Position numbers and translations under genes: made by a program
Notes under the pieces: generated by a model
Databases searched by the model: none
What the model was told of the DNA's origin: nothing
What the model saw: only the letters and a program-made list of their open reading frames with translations
Shown: piece after piece, positions 24,264 to 33,559 of the stretch
How the letters are laid out: each line of letters starts with the position of its first letter
How positions within the stretch are numbered: position 1 is the stretch's first letter
Source of the DNA: Pseudoalteromonas prydzensis
GTDB taxonomy: Bacteria; Pseudomonadota; Gammaproteobacteria; Enterobacterales; Alteromonadaceae
Direction of reading: 5' to 3'
Assembly: GCF_001661495.1 (NCBI RefSeq)
Contig: NZ_BDDT01000013.1
Span: 1 to 64,000, forward strand
DNA: 64,000 bases

Positions 24264-27008
24264 ATGTTTGTGAAAAAACAAAAACTAACCACCGCACTTT
24301 CAGTATTAGCATTACTCACTGCGAGTCAATTTAGTAACGCCCAACCAAATCCAGATAACTTAGCATTAAATTGGCAAGTGATTGATCATGGTATTGGCGA
24401 AAATATCTTTATGGGTAGCCTCACTATTACTAACAATGGCCTAGAGCCTCTAGGGGAAAGTGGCTGGGCGTTATACTTTAGCTCAGTGCGCCCGCCAGCT
24501 AGCGTATTACCAAGTTCAGATCCTAATGGTGAATTGGCTCGCCAGCATATTGCTGCCCAACATTTAAGTCTCGATAATGCCGATACGGCAAAAAGTGGCG
24601 ACTATTTTGTATTAAAACCTGTCGCTGGATTTACACCAATTCAACCTGGTGAGTCCCGTGAAATAGAGATCATCGCCCAATATTGGCAAATGCTAAAAAA
24701 TGACTCTCCTTCAGGGTTTCATATTAGCTATGATAACCAAACACCTCAGGCGGTATTAGTAGATGTGTATATGGATCCAACTGATCCAAAGCAAACCACA
24801 CAAACAGCAAACGATAATATGCCAGTGCAAAACAGTGCATTGCGATTTAGCGAAAACAGTGCGCCGCTTACTAATTTATCGTTACAAAACCAACTTGTTC
24901 CTCAGCCTCATTCGGTAGTAACCACTGACAATGAATTTTTAACCTTAATGAGTCAGCTAACTACAATTACAGCCTCAGCAGCGCTGACAAAAGAAGCCGT
25001 TTATTTACAAACCGCGCTAAGCGATATACTCAGTGGTAGCTTTGCCATTAATGCCAGCCAACAACATACTCCAAACCAAATAATGCTCCAGATTGATAGC
25101 AGTCTCGATACTGATCAAGACGGCCAAGCCAACACCAGCGGCTATAAACTTGAGATTGATGCTTTTACAGGCATCAAAATTACCGGTAGTGATGCGCAAG
25201 GGGTGTTTTATGGTATTCAAACATTACGCCAAATGATCCCCACTTCGGTGTATAAAAATGCGAAGAACTCAACAACTTTAGCTGACAATGCCGTATTACC
25301 CGCAAGTGTTATTCTCGATGCGCCCCGCTTTGCCTATCGCGGCATGATGCTCGATGTAGCACGAAACTTTCAATCTAAAGAAACGGTATTCAAGCTGCTA
25401 GATTTAATGGCTTTTTATAAATTAAACAAATTCGAAATTAACCTTGCCAATGATGAAGGCTGGCGTATTGAGATCCCTGGAATTCCTGAACTCACGGATT
25501 TTGGGGCCAAGCGTGGTTATGATCTTAACGAAGAAAACATGCTACATACGTTTATGGGCGCAGCCAATGAATTTGCAGCGGGTGATGGTATTGCCAATAA
25601 GCCAGCTAATCGCAACGAAGCAAATTTAGGCGTTGCTCCTAGCTTTCAAGGTTTTGAAGTTGCGCAGCAAAACTACTTAGGCAAAGGTTGGGGCTACTAC
25701 ACTGTTAATGACTTCAAAGAGATTTTACAGTATGCCGCCGACCGACATATAGATGTGATCATCGAATATGATTTCCCTGCCCATGCTAGAGCAGCCATTA
25801 AAGCAATGGAGCATCGCTTTAATAAATATAAAGACACCAACTTAGCAGAAGCAAACAAATATCGTCTTATCGATCCGCTTGATCAATCCAAATACTACAC
25901 ACCGCAATTTTATACTGATAACTTTGTTAATCCAGCGCTTGAGAGCACCTTTACATTTTTAAACCATATAATCAGTGAAACCCGCGCAATCTACGATGCA
26001 GTCCCAGATGCTAAGCTTACTCGCTTACATGGCGGTGGTGATGAACTGCCGCACTTAGGACCAAATGAATGGTGGGCTCAATCTCCTGCGGTACAACAAA
26101 ATCCAAACACAGCAGGTAAAACTGATGCTGAATTGTTTGATTACTTTTTCTTACGTTGGAAACAGATCGTCAATCAGCATGGTTTTGATATGGCAACCTG
26201 GGGCGATGTGTTATCACATAATGGCACCGGCAACGTAAATTATGGCACCATCTACCCTATTTTTTGGAACAATGTATGGGGCTGGGGCAATGAGCATCAA
26301 GCTTATAAGTTTGCCAATCAGGGTTATCAAGTGGTGCTCTCTCATGCCACAAACCTGTATTTGGATTTAGCTTACAATAAACACCCTGATGAAATTGGCT
26401 ATCATTGGGCGGGCTACACTGACACGAAAAAAACCTTTGAATATCGCCCGTTTAATATTTACGCCAATGCCGAAACTGACAAGCTAGGTAATCCTGTGCC
26501 TTGGAACCCAAACTGGATATTACTCAATGACACTGGTAAACAAAATATTCAGGGGATCCAAGCACAGTTATTTGGTGAAAATCAAAAGTCCCCCGAAATT
26601 TTAGATTACATGACCTTCCCTAAGTTACTAGGGGCAGCTGAGCGTGCGTGGGTGCAGAGCATGCCAGCCGAAGGAGCCGCTATGGAGCAAGCTTGGCAAA
26701 CCTTCACCAATACCTTAGGGCAATACGCTCTACCACTATTGGACTATTACCAAGTGGTCGATATTAATGCTCAAATGCCAGCACAAATTGGCGTTAATTA
26801 CCGCATACCACTACCCGGCGGCAATATTGAAAACGGTCAACTTATAGTGAATACACGATTTGTTGGTATGACAACAGAGTATTCACTCGATCAAGGCGCA
26901 ACGTGGCAAAGTTATCAAGGTCCGGTATCGCTAACAACAACAGCAAGTGTACAACTGAGAACGGTAAGTGATTCTGGCAAAGTAAGCCGCGTCGCAACAG
27001 TTAACTAG
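24264..27008 (+). CDS. GH20 chitobiase-type beta-N-acetylhexosaminidase
   Basis: A 914-residue exported family 20 hydrolase with full chitobiase architecture. In order: signal peptide (to about 26, QFSNA), an N-terminal CHB_HEX carbohydrate-binding domain (about 30-180, LALNWQVIDHG...GWALYFSSVRPPAS), GH20b (about 210-350), catalytic barrel (about 355-800) with GGGDE giving D593-E594, and a small C-terminal domain (about 830-914, YSLDQGATWQSY). Such enzymes cleave N,N'-diacetylchitobiose and short chitin oligomers. Strong CAGGAG upstream of the ATG. It differs in architecture from the preceding GH20 enzyme, so the two probably have different substrates or locations. Confidence 0.94.
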   Translation: MFVKKQKLTTALSVLALLTASQFSNAQPNPDNLALNWQVIDHGIGENIFMGSLTITNNGLEPLGESGWALYFSSVRPPASVLPSSDPNGELARQHIAAQHLSLDNADTAKSGDYFVLKPVAGFTPIQPGESREIEIIAQYWQMLKNDSPSGFHISYDNQTPQAVLVDVYMDPTDPKQTTQTANDNMPVQNSALRFSENSAPLTNLSLQNQLVPQPHSVVTTDNEFLTLMSQLTTITASAALTKEAVYLQTALSDILSGSFAINASQQHTPNQIMLQIDSSLDTDQDGQANTSGYKLEIDAFTGIKITGSDAQGVFYGIQTLRQMIPTSVYKNAKNSTTLADNAVLPASVILDAPRFAYRGMMLDVARNFQSKETVFKLLDLMAFYKLNKFEINLANDEGWRIEIPGIPELTDFGAKRGYDLNEENMLHTFMGAANEFAAGDGIANKPANRNEANLGVAPSFQGFEVAQQNYLGKGWGYYTVNDFKEILQYAADRHIDVIIEYDFPAHARAAIKAMEHRFNKYKDTNLAEANKYRLIDPLDQSKYYTPQFYTDNFVNPALESTFTFLNHIISETRAIYDAVPDAKLTRLHGGGDELPHLGPNEWWAQSPAVQQNPNTAGKTDAELFDYFFLRWKQIVNQHGFDMATWGDVLSHNGTGNVNYGTIYPIFWNNVWGWGNEHQAYKFANQGYQVVLSHATNLYLDLAYNKHPDEIGYHWAGYTDTKKTFEYRPFNIYANAETDKLGNPVPWNPNWILLNDTGKQNIQGIQAQLFGENQKSPEILDYMTFPKLLGAAERAWVQSMPAEGAAMEQAWQTFTNTLGQYALPLLDYYQVVDINAQMPAQIGVNYRIPLPGGNIENGQLIVNTRFVGMTTEYSLDQGATWQSYQGPVSLTTTASVQLRTVSDSGKVSRVATVN

Positions 27009-27021
27009 CTAAGCAAACTGC

Positions 27022-27052
27022 ACGTGGGTTGTACTTTTGGTGCAACTCACGT
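27022..27052 (+). promoter_or_regulatory. Intercistronic RNA hairpin before the sigma-factor gene
   Basis: ACGTGGGTTGTAC (27022-27034) pairs fully with GTGCAACTCACGT (27040-27052) if two G-U pairs are allowed, with a TTTTG loop. It lacks a T run, so it is not a standard terminator. It lies between the second GH20 gene and the ECF sigma gene, and may adjust mRNA stability or translation. Confidence 0.55.
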
Positions 27053-27085
27053 TGTACTATAAATGGAAGAATAGGATGCGTAGCC

Positions 27086-27664
27086 ATGCCACCTTTATTG
27101 TCATTTAAACGAAAGAAAGCCGCAAACGAGGCTCCGGTGGCGGTACAAGCCGATGCCAAGCGCCGTCAGCAGGTTGAGCAGTTGTTTTTACAACAACAGC
27201 AAAAGTTGGTGCGCCATATTATGGCTAAAGGCCTTGATCAGCGTGAAGCAGAGGACATAGCACAAGAAGCATTTGTAAAACTGTTAGGTTTAGAAGATGC
27301 GCAAGTGAGTAACTATATTGCAGCTTATTTATATAAAATAGCCACCAACTTAACCATAGATAAGCTTCGTCGCAAAGCCCGCAGTCCGTTTGCGGAGCAC
27401 ACTGACGAAAGTGAACAAATGCCGCAACCTGGCAACAGTGCCAACCCTGAGAAGAATCACCATAACCAAGAGTTACTTAAAGAAATGGAAAAGTCCCTCG
27501 CCAGCTTACCAGACAAATGTAGACTGGCCTTTTTACTGTATAAAATTCGTGGTCAAAGTTATGAAGAAATCGCTTTGACCTTACAAATATCTCCCAGTAT
27601 GGTACGAAAATATGTATTACGTGCAGTTCGTCATTGCTATCAACAGTTACAACATGAGCTTTGA
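27086..27664 (+). CDS. FecI-like ECF sigma factor
   Basis: A 192-residue extracytoplasmic-function sigma factor. Region 2 (about 27-95: LFLQQQQKLVRHIMAKGL...EAEDIAQEAFVKLLG...YLYKIATNLTIDKLRRKAR) binds the -10 element and core polymerase; region 4 (about 130-185: LASLPDKCRLAFLLYKIRGQSYEEIALTLQISPSMVRKYVLRA) binds the -35. The ATG at 27086 is chosen because the family N-terminus begins there; a start at 27029 would overlap the hairpin. It is followed at once by a FecR-like gene and an STN-containing receptor, the standard cell-surface-signalling trio, so it probably drives this locus when the receptor is occupied. Confidence 0.9.
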   Translation: MPPLLSFKRKKAANEAPVAVQADAKRRQQVEQLFLQQQQKLVRHIMAKGLDQREAEDIAQEAFVKLLGLEDAQVSNYIAAYLYKIATNLTIDKLRRKARSPFAEHTDESEQMPQPGNSANPEKNHHNQELLKEMEKSLASLPDKCRLAFLLYKIRGQSYEEIALTLQISPSMVRKYVLRAVRHCYQQLQHEL

Positions 27665-27687
27665 TCATGAGTTTTAAGGATATTAGC

Positions 27688-28716
27688 ATGAACCCATCAC
27701 CTGACGATTTAGCGATTATTGAAGAGCAAGCCGCTGATTGGCTGCTGTTATTAGAAGATCAGCAACTGTCTGTTAATAACAGCCAGCATTACCCAGCTCA
27801 GTTACATGATTGGTTGGCGCAAAGCGAATTGCACCGTGATATTTTTCAAAAAATGCAGCAACTATGGCAAGTATCCACCCAGCTAGATACCGATTATGTA
27901 GAGCAACAACTTGCGCAAATACCACCTGTAAACGATATCAGTAAACGTGCTGAAAAACGCTCTCGTATAGGCTACTTTGCCCTTGCTGCGGCGTTTTTCT
28001 TATTAAGCTTTACCGTATTTATTAATGTTGAACAACCCAGCAATAAGACAGTAACGGTTGCAAATAACAGTGCCGCAATGACCAATGTACAAAATCAGTT
28101 TTTTCGTACCACTATTAACCAACACCGTACTATCACCTTAGCTGATAATAGCCGAGTGGATTTAGGGGCTAATAGCCAGTTAGCGGTGCGCTATAGTAAT
28201 AGCTCGCGAGAGTTAACTTTATACCAAGGTGAAGCACTATTTACGGTCGCTAAAGACAAACAACGACCCTTTATTGTGCGCCATCAGCAAAGCCAAGTAG
28301 AAGCGCTAGGCACCGTGTTTAATGTGCGTGCAAATCCTACATCTATTCGCGTTGATGTACTTGAGGGCACGGTATCGCTCGCGCAGCAGCAGGCAATTAA
28401 ATTAACCCAAGGACAAGCCGCGCAAATAACTCAAACTGGCACCATTACGCGTAGCAAAGCACAAGGAGAAAACCTTACCATGGACTGGCAACAGGGTCGT
28501 TTAGTGTATCAAAATGCCCGCTTAGGCGATGTACTCAATGATGTTGCCCGTTACAGTGAGCTGAAAATAACCCTTGGCAGTCAACAACTCAGTCAATTTA
28601 CTTACAATGGCACTTTGTTAACCTCTGAAATCGACTCATGGCTACACAGCCTTGATAAAATTTACCCAATCACGGTGACTCAACAAGGTAAAGAATATAC
28701 GTTAACAGTTAACTAA
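27688..28716 (+). CDS. FecR-like transmembrane anti-sigma factor
   Basis: A 342-residue single-pass inner-membrane regulator. The cytoplasmic N-terminus (about 1-85) carries the anti-sigma domain with AADWLLLLEDQQ; a transmembrane helix follows (about 91-111, YFALAAAFFLLSFTVFI); then the periplasmic FecR domain (about 140-240: ITLADNSRVDLGANSQLAVRYS...LTLYQGEALFTVAKD...VEALGTVFNVRA) and a C-terminal STN-like region. ATG at 27688 with AAGGA 7 bases upstream is preferred; in-frame starts at 27661 and 27667 would overlap or abut the sigma-factor stop. It should sequester the sigma factor until the receptor at 28803 signals. Confidence 0.92.
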   Translation: MNPSPDDLAIIEEQAADWLLLLEDQQLSVNNSQHYPAQLHDWLAQSELHRDIFQKMQQLWQVSTQLDTDYVEQQLAQIPPVNDISKRAEKRSRIGYFALAAAFFLLSFTVFINVEQPSNKTVTVANNSAAMTNVQNQFFRTTINQHRTITLADNSRVDLGANSQLAVRYSNSSRELTLYQGEALFTVAKDKQRPFIVRHQQSQVEALGTVFNVRANPTSIRVDVLEGTVSLAQQQAIKLTQGQAAQITQTGTITRSKAQGENLTMDWQQGRLVYQNARLGDVLNDVARYSELKITLGSQQLSQFTYNGTLLTSEIDSWLHSLDKIYPITVTQQGKEYTLTVN

Positions 28717-28726
28717 ATAGTAAGTT

Positions 28727-28763
28727 AGCTAAAAGTGGCATGGCATACGCGAGCTAAAAATGG
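28727..28763 (+). promoter_or_regulatory. Direct-repeat pair upstream of the second receptor
   Basis: AGCTAAAAGTGG (28727-28738) and AGCTAAAAATGG (28752-28763) are 11/12 identical and spaced 25 bases apart in the FecR-receptor spacer. They could belong to a promoter or operator, but no known consensus was matched. Confidence 0.3.
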
Positions 28764-28802
28764 TACAAAGTTTGGACAATAATAAAAATATTGAATCAAA
28801 CC

Positions 28803-31475
28803 ATGTTATTAAGCTTATTAACCAAGCAATTACCTTGGTTAATATTATTTAGTAGCTGTGTACATGCTACCACCGACTATCAATTTAATTTACCTGAGGC
28901 TACTTTGCAGCAGCGCATTCTTGATGTTGCCGCGCAAAGTGGTTGGCAACTTAGCGCCGCAGATTTAGCAGAGCCTACCCTCCTCCCCCCTTTACAAGGG
29001 CGTTTTACGCTTGAACAATTACTAGTTAAAACCTTTGCCAATAGCCACTATCAATTTACCTTAGACTCCACTCAACAGCGTATTTTTGTAACCCCAACAG
29101 CAGCAGATAAACAGAGCGAGTTTGAACGCATCATAGTTACTGGCGTCAGTGGTAAAACGCGTAATATTTTAAATTCGTCTATTTCAATCACTCACCTATC
29201 AGCACAGCAACTACAGCAACACACCCCGTACTCCAGCGCCGAAATCCTTAAAAACGTTACTGGCTTTTGGGTAGAAGATTCCGGTGGTGAAACCAATAAC
29301 AATGTTGCACCGCGTGGCCTGAGAGGGGGTGAAGGGTTTCGTTTTATTAGTTTAATGGAAGATGGGCTGCCAATAACCTACGACGGTATTTGGAGTGATT
29401 TTTTTTTACGCCCAGATTTAACTCATCAAGCAATTGAAGCAGTAAGGGGCGGTAGCAGTGGTATTTTCACCGTCAACGGCCCAGCTGCTATGGTTAACTA
29501 TATTGGTCGTCGCGGCTCAGAGTTGCCATTTAACTTAGTCAAATTGAGTCAAGCGCTAAATTATGACTACACACGTTTTGATGGCGTATTTAGTGGCCCC
29601 ATTAATGAGCAGCTATTTTATACCTTTGGTGGTTTTTACAGAGATTCAAATGGCATTCGCGAACCGGGTTTTAACAGTGATTTAGGCGGTCAATTTAGCG
29701 CCCGACTAAGCTGGCTAACTGATGATGTAGAACTGGATTTTAGCTACAAACACTTAAACGATAAAACCAGCTTTTATGCCCCATTAGTCATGCAAAATCA
29801 TGGCACTATCAAACAACTACAAAGCCTACCCTATGACTACGGCACACTGCTTAGCGATGATCTAAAATTATTGAATTTTCATACTCCAGAAGGCACGCGC
29901 CAACACGATTTAGACGATGCGCAACATACTTTAATGAACAGCTACACAGTACAATTTAAAGGGCTGCTGTCAGAACAATTGCAACTTAATAATATTACCC
30001 GTTACGCAAATTTAAGTAATCGCTTTTATACGTTAATGAACTTAGGCAATGACACCATCATTGATGCGAATAGCCGCTTACTCTTTGATGATGTAAACCA
30101 GTTCAAAAGTCATTTTGCAGATGCCACCTTGCAAGCCAAATACCAACGCAGTACAGATCAAACGTTAATTCAAGACCCCAGCCAACTTAATGGCAATGGG
30201 CTGATCACATCAAGCTACCCAATGTACTCTGACTATAAGCAACAGCAGTTTATAAATCATTTTAGTGTTAACTACCTAAAAGAGCATTGGTCAATCAGCT
30301 TGGGGCATATATACGCCCACAGCGATTTTAGCTCTCTTCCTTTAGATCAATGGCTTGGCCAATTACTTACCGACGTTAAACACCAGCCTGAGCGGCTTGA
30401 TATTGTGCTGGTGGATCAGCAGGATAATGTTGTCGCTAATTTTACCGAGCAAGGCTTTTTATCTTATGCGGGGCCTGTGTATTTAAAAGGCCAAGGGCAG
30501 TCGCAGTCGCATTCTCTTTATGCAAGCTTAGACTGGCAAATAACCGACAAACTCAGGGTTGATTTTGCTCTACGCAATGAGCAGCTCAGGCTAAACAGTC
30601 ACAGCCAGCAAGGGCAGCTATCAACCTTGAGCAATACAAAAACTTATTACTCCCATTACACTCAGGCAAGTTCACTAACTGATTCATTTAGTGAAAATGC
30701 CCTCAGTATCGGGGCCAACTACCAACTTAGTGAACAACTCGCCGTGTTTACTCGCTATGCTGACGCCTTCGAAATGCCTCGACTGATAAATTATGGCAAT
30801 GCTCGCGGTTGGTCTAAAAACGATGAGCAACGTGCGCAGCAAAACTTTGGAAAGCCAATCAGCTTAACCTTGAGTGAAATAGGTTTACGCTACCAAGCAC
30901 CGCACTGGCAGTTTAGCGGCACTGTTTTTGATACTAACTTTGATCCTCTGCCCTTTACTGTATACAGAGGTGCTGCGAGTGCCCAGCAAGCGGTGCTAAT
31001 TAACACCCAAACCCAAGGATTAGAGTTTGAGTATAACTATCAGTTTAATCAGGCTTGGCAGTTTGCTGCGATAGGCGTGTGGCAGGATGCTGGGTTTTAC
31101 GGCATTCCCGCGCAATTACCTCAAAGTAGATTTAATGGTAACCAAATTACTCGTACTCCAGAGTTGCAACTGCGCCTAACCCCTGAATATAGCGCAGGGC
31201 CACTAACGGTTGCTGTCACTTGGTTTTATGTGGGAGAACGTTATTCTGATATTGCCAATCAATTTGCATTGCCGGCTTACCAAACGTGGGATTTATTGGC
31301 AGAGTATGCAATGACAGAGCAGCTTAGTGCGCAACTCGAAGTGAAAAACCTCACCAATACATTAGGCTTAACGGAAGGCAATCCAAGGGATGACTTAAGT
31401 CATCAAGAACCGTTATTTTATGGACGACCAATATTTGGCCGTACCATAAAAGTGGCGCTCAGCTATCAATTTTAA
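28803..31475 (+). CDS. TonB-dependent transducer receptor with STN domain
   Basis: Outer-membrane receptor of 890 residues. After a signal peptide (ending about CVHA) comes an STN secretin/TonB short N-terminal domain (about 25-100: YQFNLPEATLQQRILDVAAQSGWQLS...YQFTLDSTQQRIFVTP), which in FecA-type systems contacts the FecR protein. Then a TonB box (IIVTG), a plug with GGETNNNVAPRGLRGGEGF, and a barrel ending in F. It is a paralogue of the receptor at 19222-21750, which lacks the STN domain. ATG at 28803 is preferred over an in-frame TTG at 28791; neither has a good ribosome-binding site. Its stop overlaps the stop of gspB by four bases, convergent. Confidence 0.92.
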   Translation: MLLSLLTKQLPWLILFSSCVHATTDYQFNLPEATLQQRILDVAAQSGWQLSAADLAEPTLLPPLQGRFTLEQLLVKTFANSHYQFTLDSTQQRIFVTPTAADKQSEFERIIVTGVSGKTRNILNSSISITHLSAQQLQQHTPYSSAEILKNVTGFWVEDSGGETNNNVAPRGLRGGEGFRFISLMEDGLPITYDGIWSDFFLRPDLTHQAIEAVRGGSSGIFTVNGPAAMVNYIGRRGSELPFNLVKLSQALNYDYTRFDGVFSGPINEQLFYTFGGFYRDSNGIREPGFNSDLGGQFSARLSWLTDDVELDFSYKHLNDKTSFYAPLVMQNHGTIKQLQSLPYDYGTLLSDDLKLLNFHTPEGTRQHDLDDAQHTLMNSYTVQFKGLLSEQLQLNNITRYANLSNRFYTLMNLGNDTIIDANSRLLFDDVNQFKSHFADATLQAKYQRSTDQTLIQDPSQLNGNGLITSSYPMYSDYKQQQFINHFSVNYLKEHWSISLGHIYAHSDFSSLPLDQWLGQLLTDVKHQPERLDIVLVDQQDNVVANFTEQGFLSYAGPVYLKGQGQSQSHSLYASLDWQITDKLRVDFALRNEQLRLNSHSQQGQLSTLSNTKTYYSHYTQASSLTDSFSENALSIGANYQLSEQLAVFTRYADAFEMPRLINYGNARGWSKNDEQRAQQNFGKPISLTLSEIGLRYQAPHWQFSGTVFDTNFDPLPFTVYRGAASAQQAVLINTQTQGLEFEYNYQFNQAWQFAAIGVWQDAGFYGIPAQLPQSRFNGNQITRTPELQLRLTPEYSAGPLTVAVTWFYVGERYSDIANQFALPAYQTWDLLAEYAMTEQLSAQLEVKNLTNTLGLTEGNPRDDLSHQEPLFYGRPIFGRTIKVALSYQF

Positions 31476-32500
31476 TTCGGCCAATCCTGTAGCGCTTTTA
31501 AGCTAAATTCATAATCATCAAAACTAAGTACGGTTTGCTCTGGGGTGATCTCCAGTACTCGTAAATCACCAACGCTATCGCCTTCGTAAAGCTCACGATT
31601 ATTAAGCTTCACCCAGCGTTTATCTGGCGATGACGAATAAATATGCGCTTGATATTTAATATCAGGTATTAAGGCAAGCAAAGCATCCGGCAATAACTCA
31701 ATTGGCTGGGCATAAGATGAATTTTTAGTACCTTGAGTAACTTGATGCGGCCTTGTGTCTTGCGTGTCTTCAATAGCACGGGCAAACGCATCTTTTAGTG
31801 CAGTTGGTACTGTTTCCAGTTCTTCATCACTTACCGTTGCAGCTGGTTTTGCCTGCTCGCGAGCAGGCTCCCCCATGGGTTTGCCTAATACCTTGTATTT
31901 ACTCATATCAATATTGCTAGCGCTATTATTACTACTTGGCTGCATTTGCATGTTATTCGGGTTGTATTGCGGAGGCGTTGCATATACTTGCTGGTAGCCA
32001 TTAGGCGTTTGCACTAGCATAGGCTGACCTTGTGGGTACGTAGGCATATTATTTACTGGCACTTGCACCCACTGATATTGCCCTGCAGCTTGTTGATATT
32101 GCTGAGGCTGAACAAACTGCTGCTGTGGTATAGGCTGCGTGCTGGCAACTTGCGTTGGACTCGTTTGTGTTGGATTAACTTGTGCGGGATTGGTTGGCGC
32201 AGGTGTAGATTGCTCAGGCTCGACAGTAGTTGGGGCTTTTTCAGCTGGTTCTACTGCTTGCTTATCAACATTCGTTACCACTTGCTCTGGCGCAGTTAAA
32301 TAATTTGTCTGTAACCATTTACCAATTGAAAACCCCGCCATCAAAGTCAGTAAAAAAGCAACTAACAAGCCAAGCGAAATCGCAATAAAACGATAGCGCT
32401 GTAGCTCTTGTTGCTGTTTTAATTGCTCAGCGTTTCTGTCATGTGCAGACGCTTCGTCATGTTGTTCTGATTGTTTTAAGGCATCTAATAAGTACGACAT
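31472..32500 (-). CDS. gspB: Type II secretion accessory protein GspB
   Basis: A 342-residue inner-membrane protein with the family N-terminus MSYLLDALKQSEQ, a transmembrane helix (about 38-60), a long Pro/Gln/Thr-rich periplasmic linker (about 75-200) and the conserved C-terminal T2SSB domain (about 270-342: IKYQAHIYSSSPDKRWVKLNNRELYEGD). GspB works with GspA to assemble the type II secretion outer-membrane secretin. It lies 13 bases downstream of the gspA stop, in one operon. The main gsp operon is not in the window. Confidence 0.9.
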   Translation of the reverse strand: MSYLLDALKQSEQHDEASAHDRNAEQLKQQQELQRYRFIAISLGLLVAFLLTLMAGFSIGKWLQTNYLTAPEQVVTNVDKQAVEPAEKAPTTVEPEQSTPAPTNPAQVNPTQTSPTQVASTQPIPQQQFVQPQQYQQAAGQYQWVQVPVNNMPTYPQGQPMLVQTPNGYQQVYATPPQYNPNNMQMQPSSNNSASNIDMSKYKVLGKPMGEPAREQAKPAATVSDEELETVPTALKDAFARAIEDTQDTRPHQVTQGTKNSSYAQPIELLPDALLALIPDIKYQAHIYSSSPDKRWVKLNNRELYEGDSVGDLRVLEITPEQTVLSFDDYEFSLKALQDWPN

Positions 32501-32513
32501 ATATGACCATTAA

Positions 32514-33431
32514 TTAAAGAATAAACGACAAACCAATACCCAGACTGAGCACAGTTAAAAATGCCAACGGATAAAGCCAATTAAATGACGACTGCTGATC
32601 TATGCTAACGGCATTTAATGCACTGGGCGGTAACGCTTCTTGTGCAGAGCGCATTACTATATCACTATCAATCATAGTTAGCTGCTTCGAAAAAGCGCCC
32701 ATTAAACAGCGTTCACATAATAAGTTTACCAAACGTGGAATACCTGCCGTCACTAAGTGAATTGTTTTTAACGCATCATTAGAAAACAACCCGCGATCAC
32801 AGCCTGCCACATATAAACGGTGTTTAACGTAGGCAAAGGTTTGCCCCTCTGTTAACGGCAATAAATGATAACGAGCAGTGATCCGCTGCGCTAACTGGCG
32901 TAACTCATTACGTTTCAGTAAGGCTTGTAATTCAGGTTGCCCTACTAACACGATTTGTAATAATTTTTTATGATTAGTTTCTATGTTAGTGAGTAATCGC
33001 AGCTGCTCAAGTACATCAGGGGCTAGTAGCTGGGCTTCATCTATTATTAAAATAGTGTGTCCACCGGCGTGATGATTCGCTTCAAGGTGCTTTTTAATTG
33101 CATCCGTTAAGGTTTTTAACGTGGCATTTTGCTCATCGTACGCAATGCTGAATTCATCGCAAATACTCGCCAATAGTTCTAGCTGCGATAAAGCAGGGTT
33201 ATGGATCAAAGCAACTTGCGTATTCTCAGGCAATTGCTCTTGTAAGCTACGGGTAAGGGTAGTTTTTCCTGTGCCCACTTCGCCAGTAAGTAATACAAAG
33301 CCTCCCGCCTCACCTAAACCATAGGTTAGATGAGCCAAAGCCTCTTTGTGACGTTCACTTAAAAACAAATACTGTGGGTTTGGCGCGATTGAAAATGGTT
33401 TTTCTGACAAGCCAAAGTAGCTTAAATACAC
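32514..33431 (-). CDS. gspA: Type II secretion ATPase GspA (ExeA-like), short form
   Basis: A 305-residue AAA+ ATPase. Seen: MYLSYFGLSEKPFSIAPNP (typical ExeA/MshM N-terminus), Walker A GEVGTGKTT (50-58), Walker B ILIIDEAQ, the sensor region LVGQPEL, and a C-terminal transmembrane helix (WLYPLAFLTVLSLGIGLSFIL). Aeromonas ExeA is longer because of a periplasmic peptidoglycan-binding domain after the helix; here the protein ends just after the helix. Pairing with gspB favours GspA over the similar MSHA protein MshM. Confidence 0.85.
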   Translation of the reverse strand: MYLSYFGLSEKPFSIAPNPQYLFLSERHKEALAHLTYGLGEAGGFVLLTGEVGTGKTTLTRSLQEQLPENTQVALIHNPALSQLELLASICDEFSIAYDEQNATLKTLTDAIKKHLEANHHAGGHTILIIDEAQLLAPDVLEQLRLLTNIETNHKKLLQIVLVGQPELQALLKRNELRQLAQRITARYHLLPLTEGQTFAYVKHRLYVAGCDRGLFSNDALKTIHLVTAGIPRLVNLLCERCLMGAFSKQLTMIDSDIVMRSAQEALPPSALNAVSIDQQSSFNWLYPLAFLTVLSLGIGLSFIL

Positions 33432-33559
33432 CCTGAATTTCCTTACTGAGTAAATCAGCGCCTATAATGGCAAAAAAATGCGCTAAGTGAAAACCTTGTT
33501 AGCGTTTTATTAGTGAAATAACGTAAAATAGTTTGCACAGTTAATATTCAGGGTGAGTT

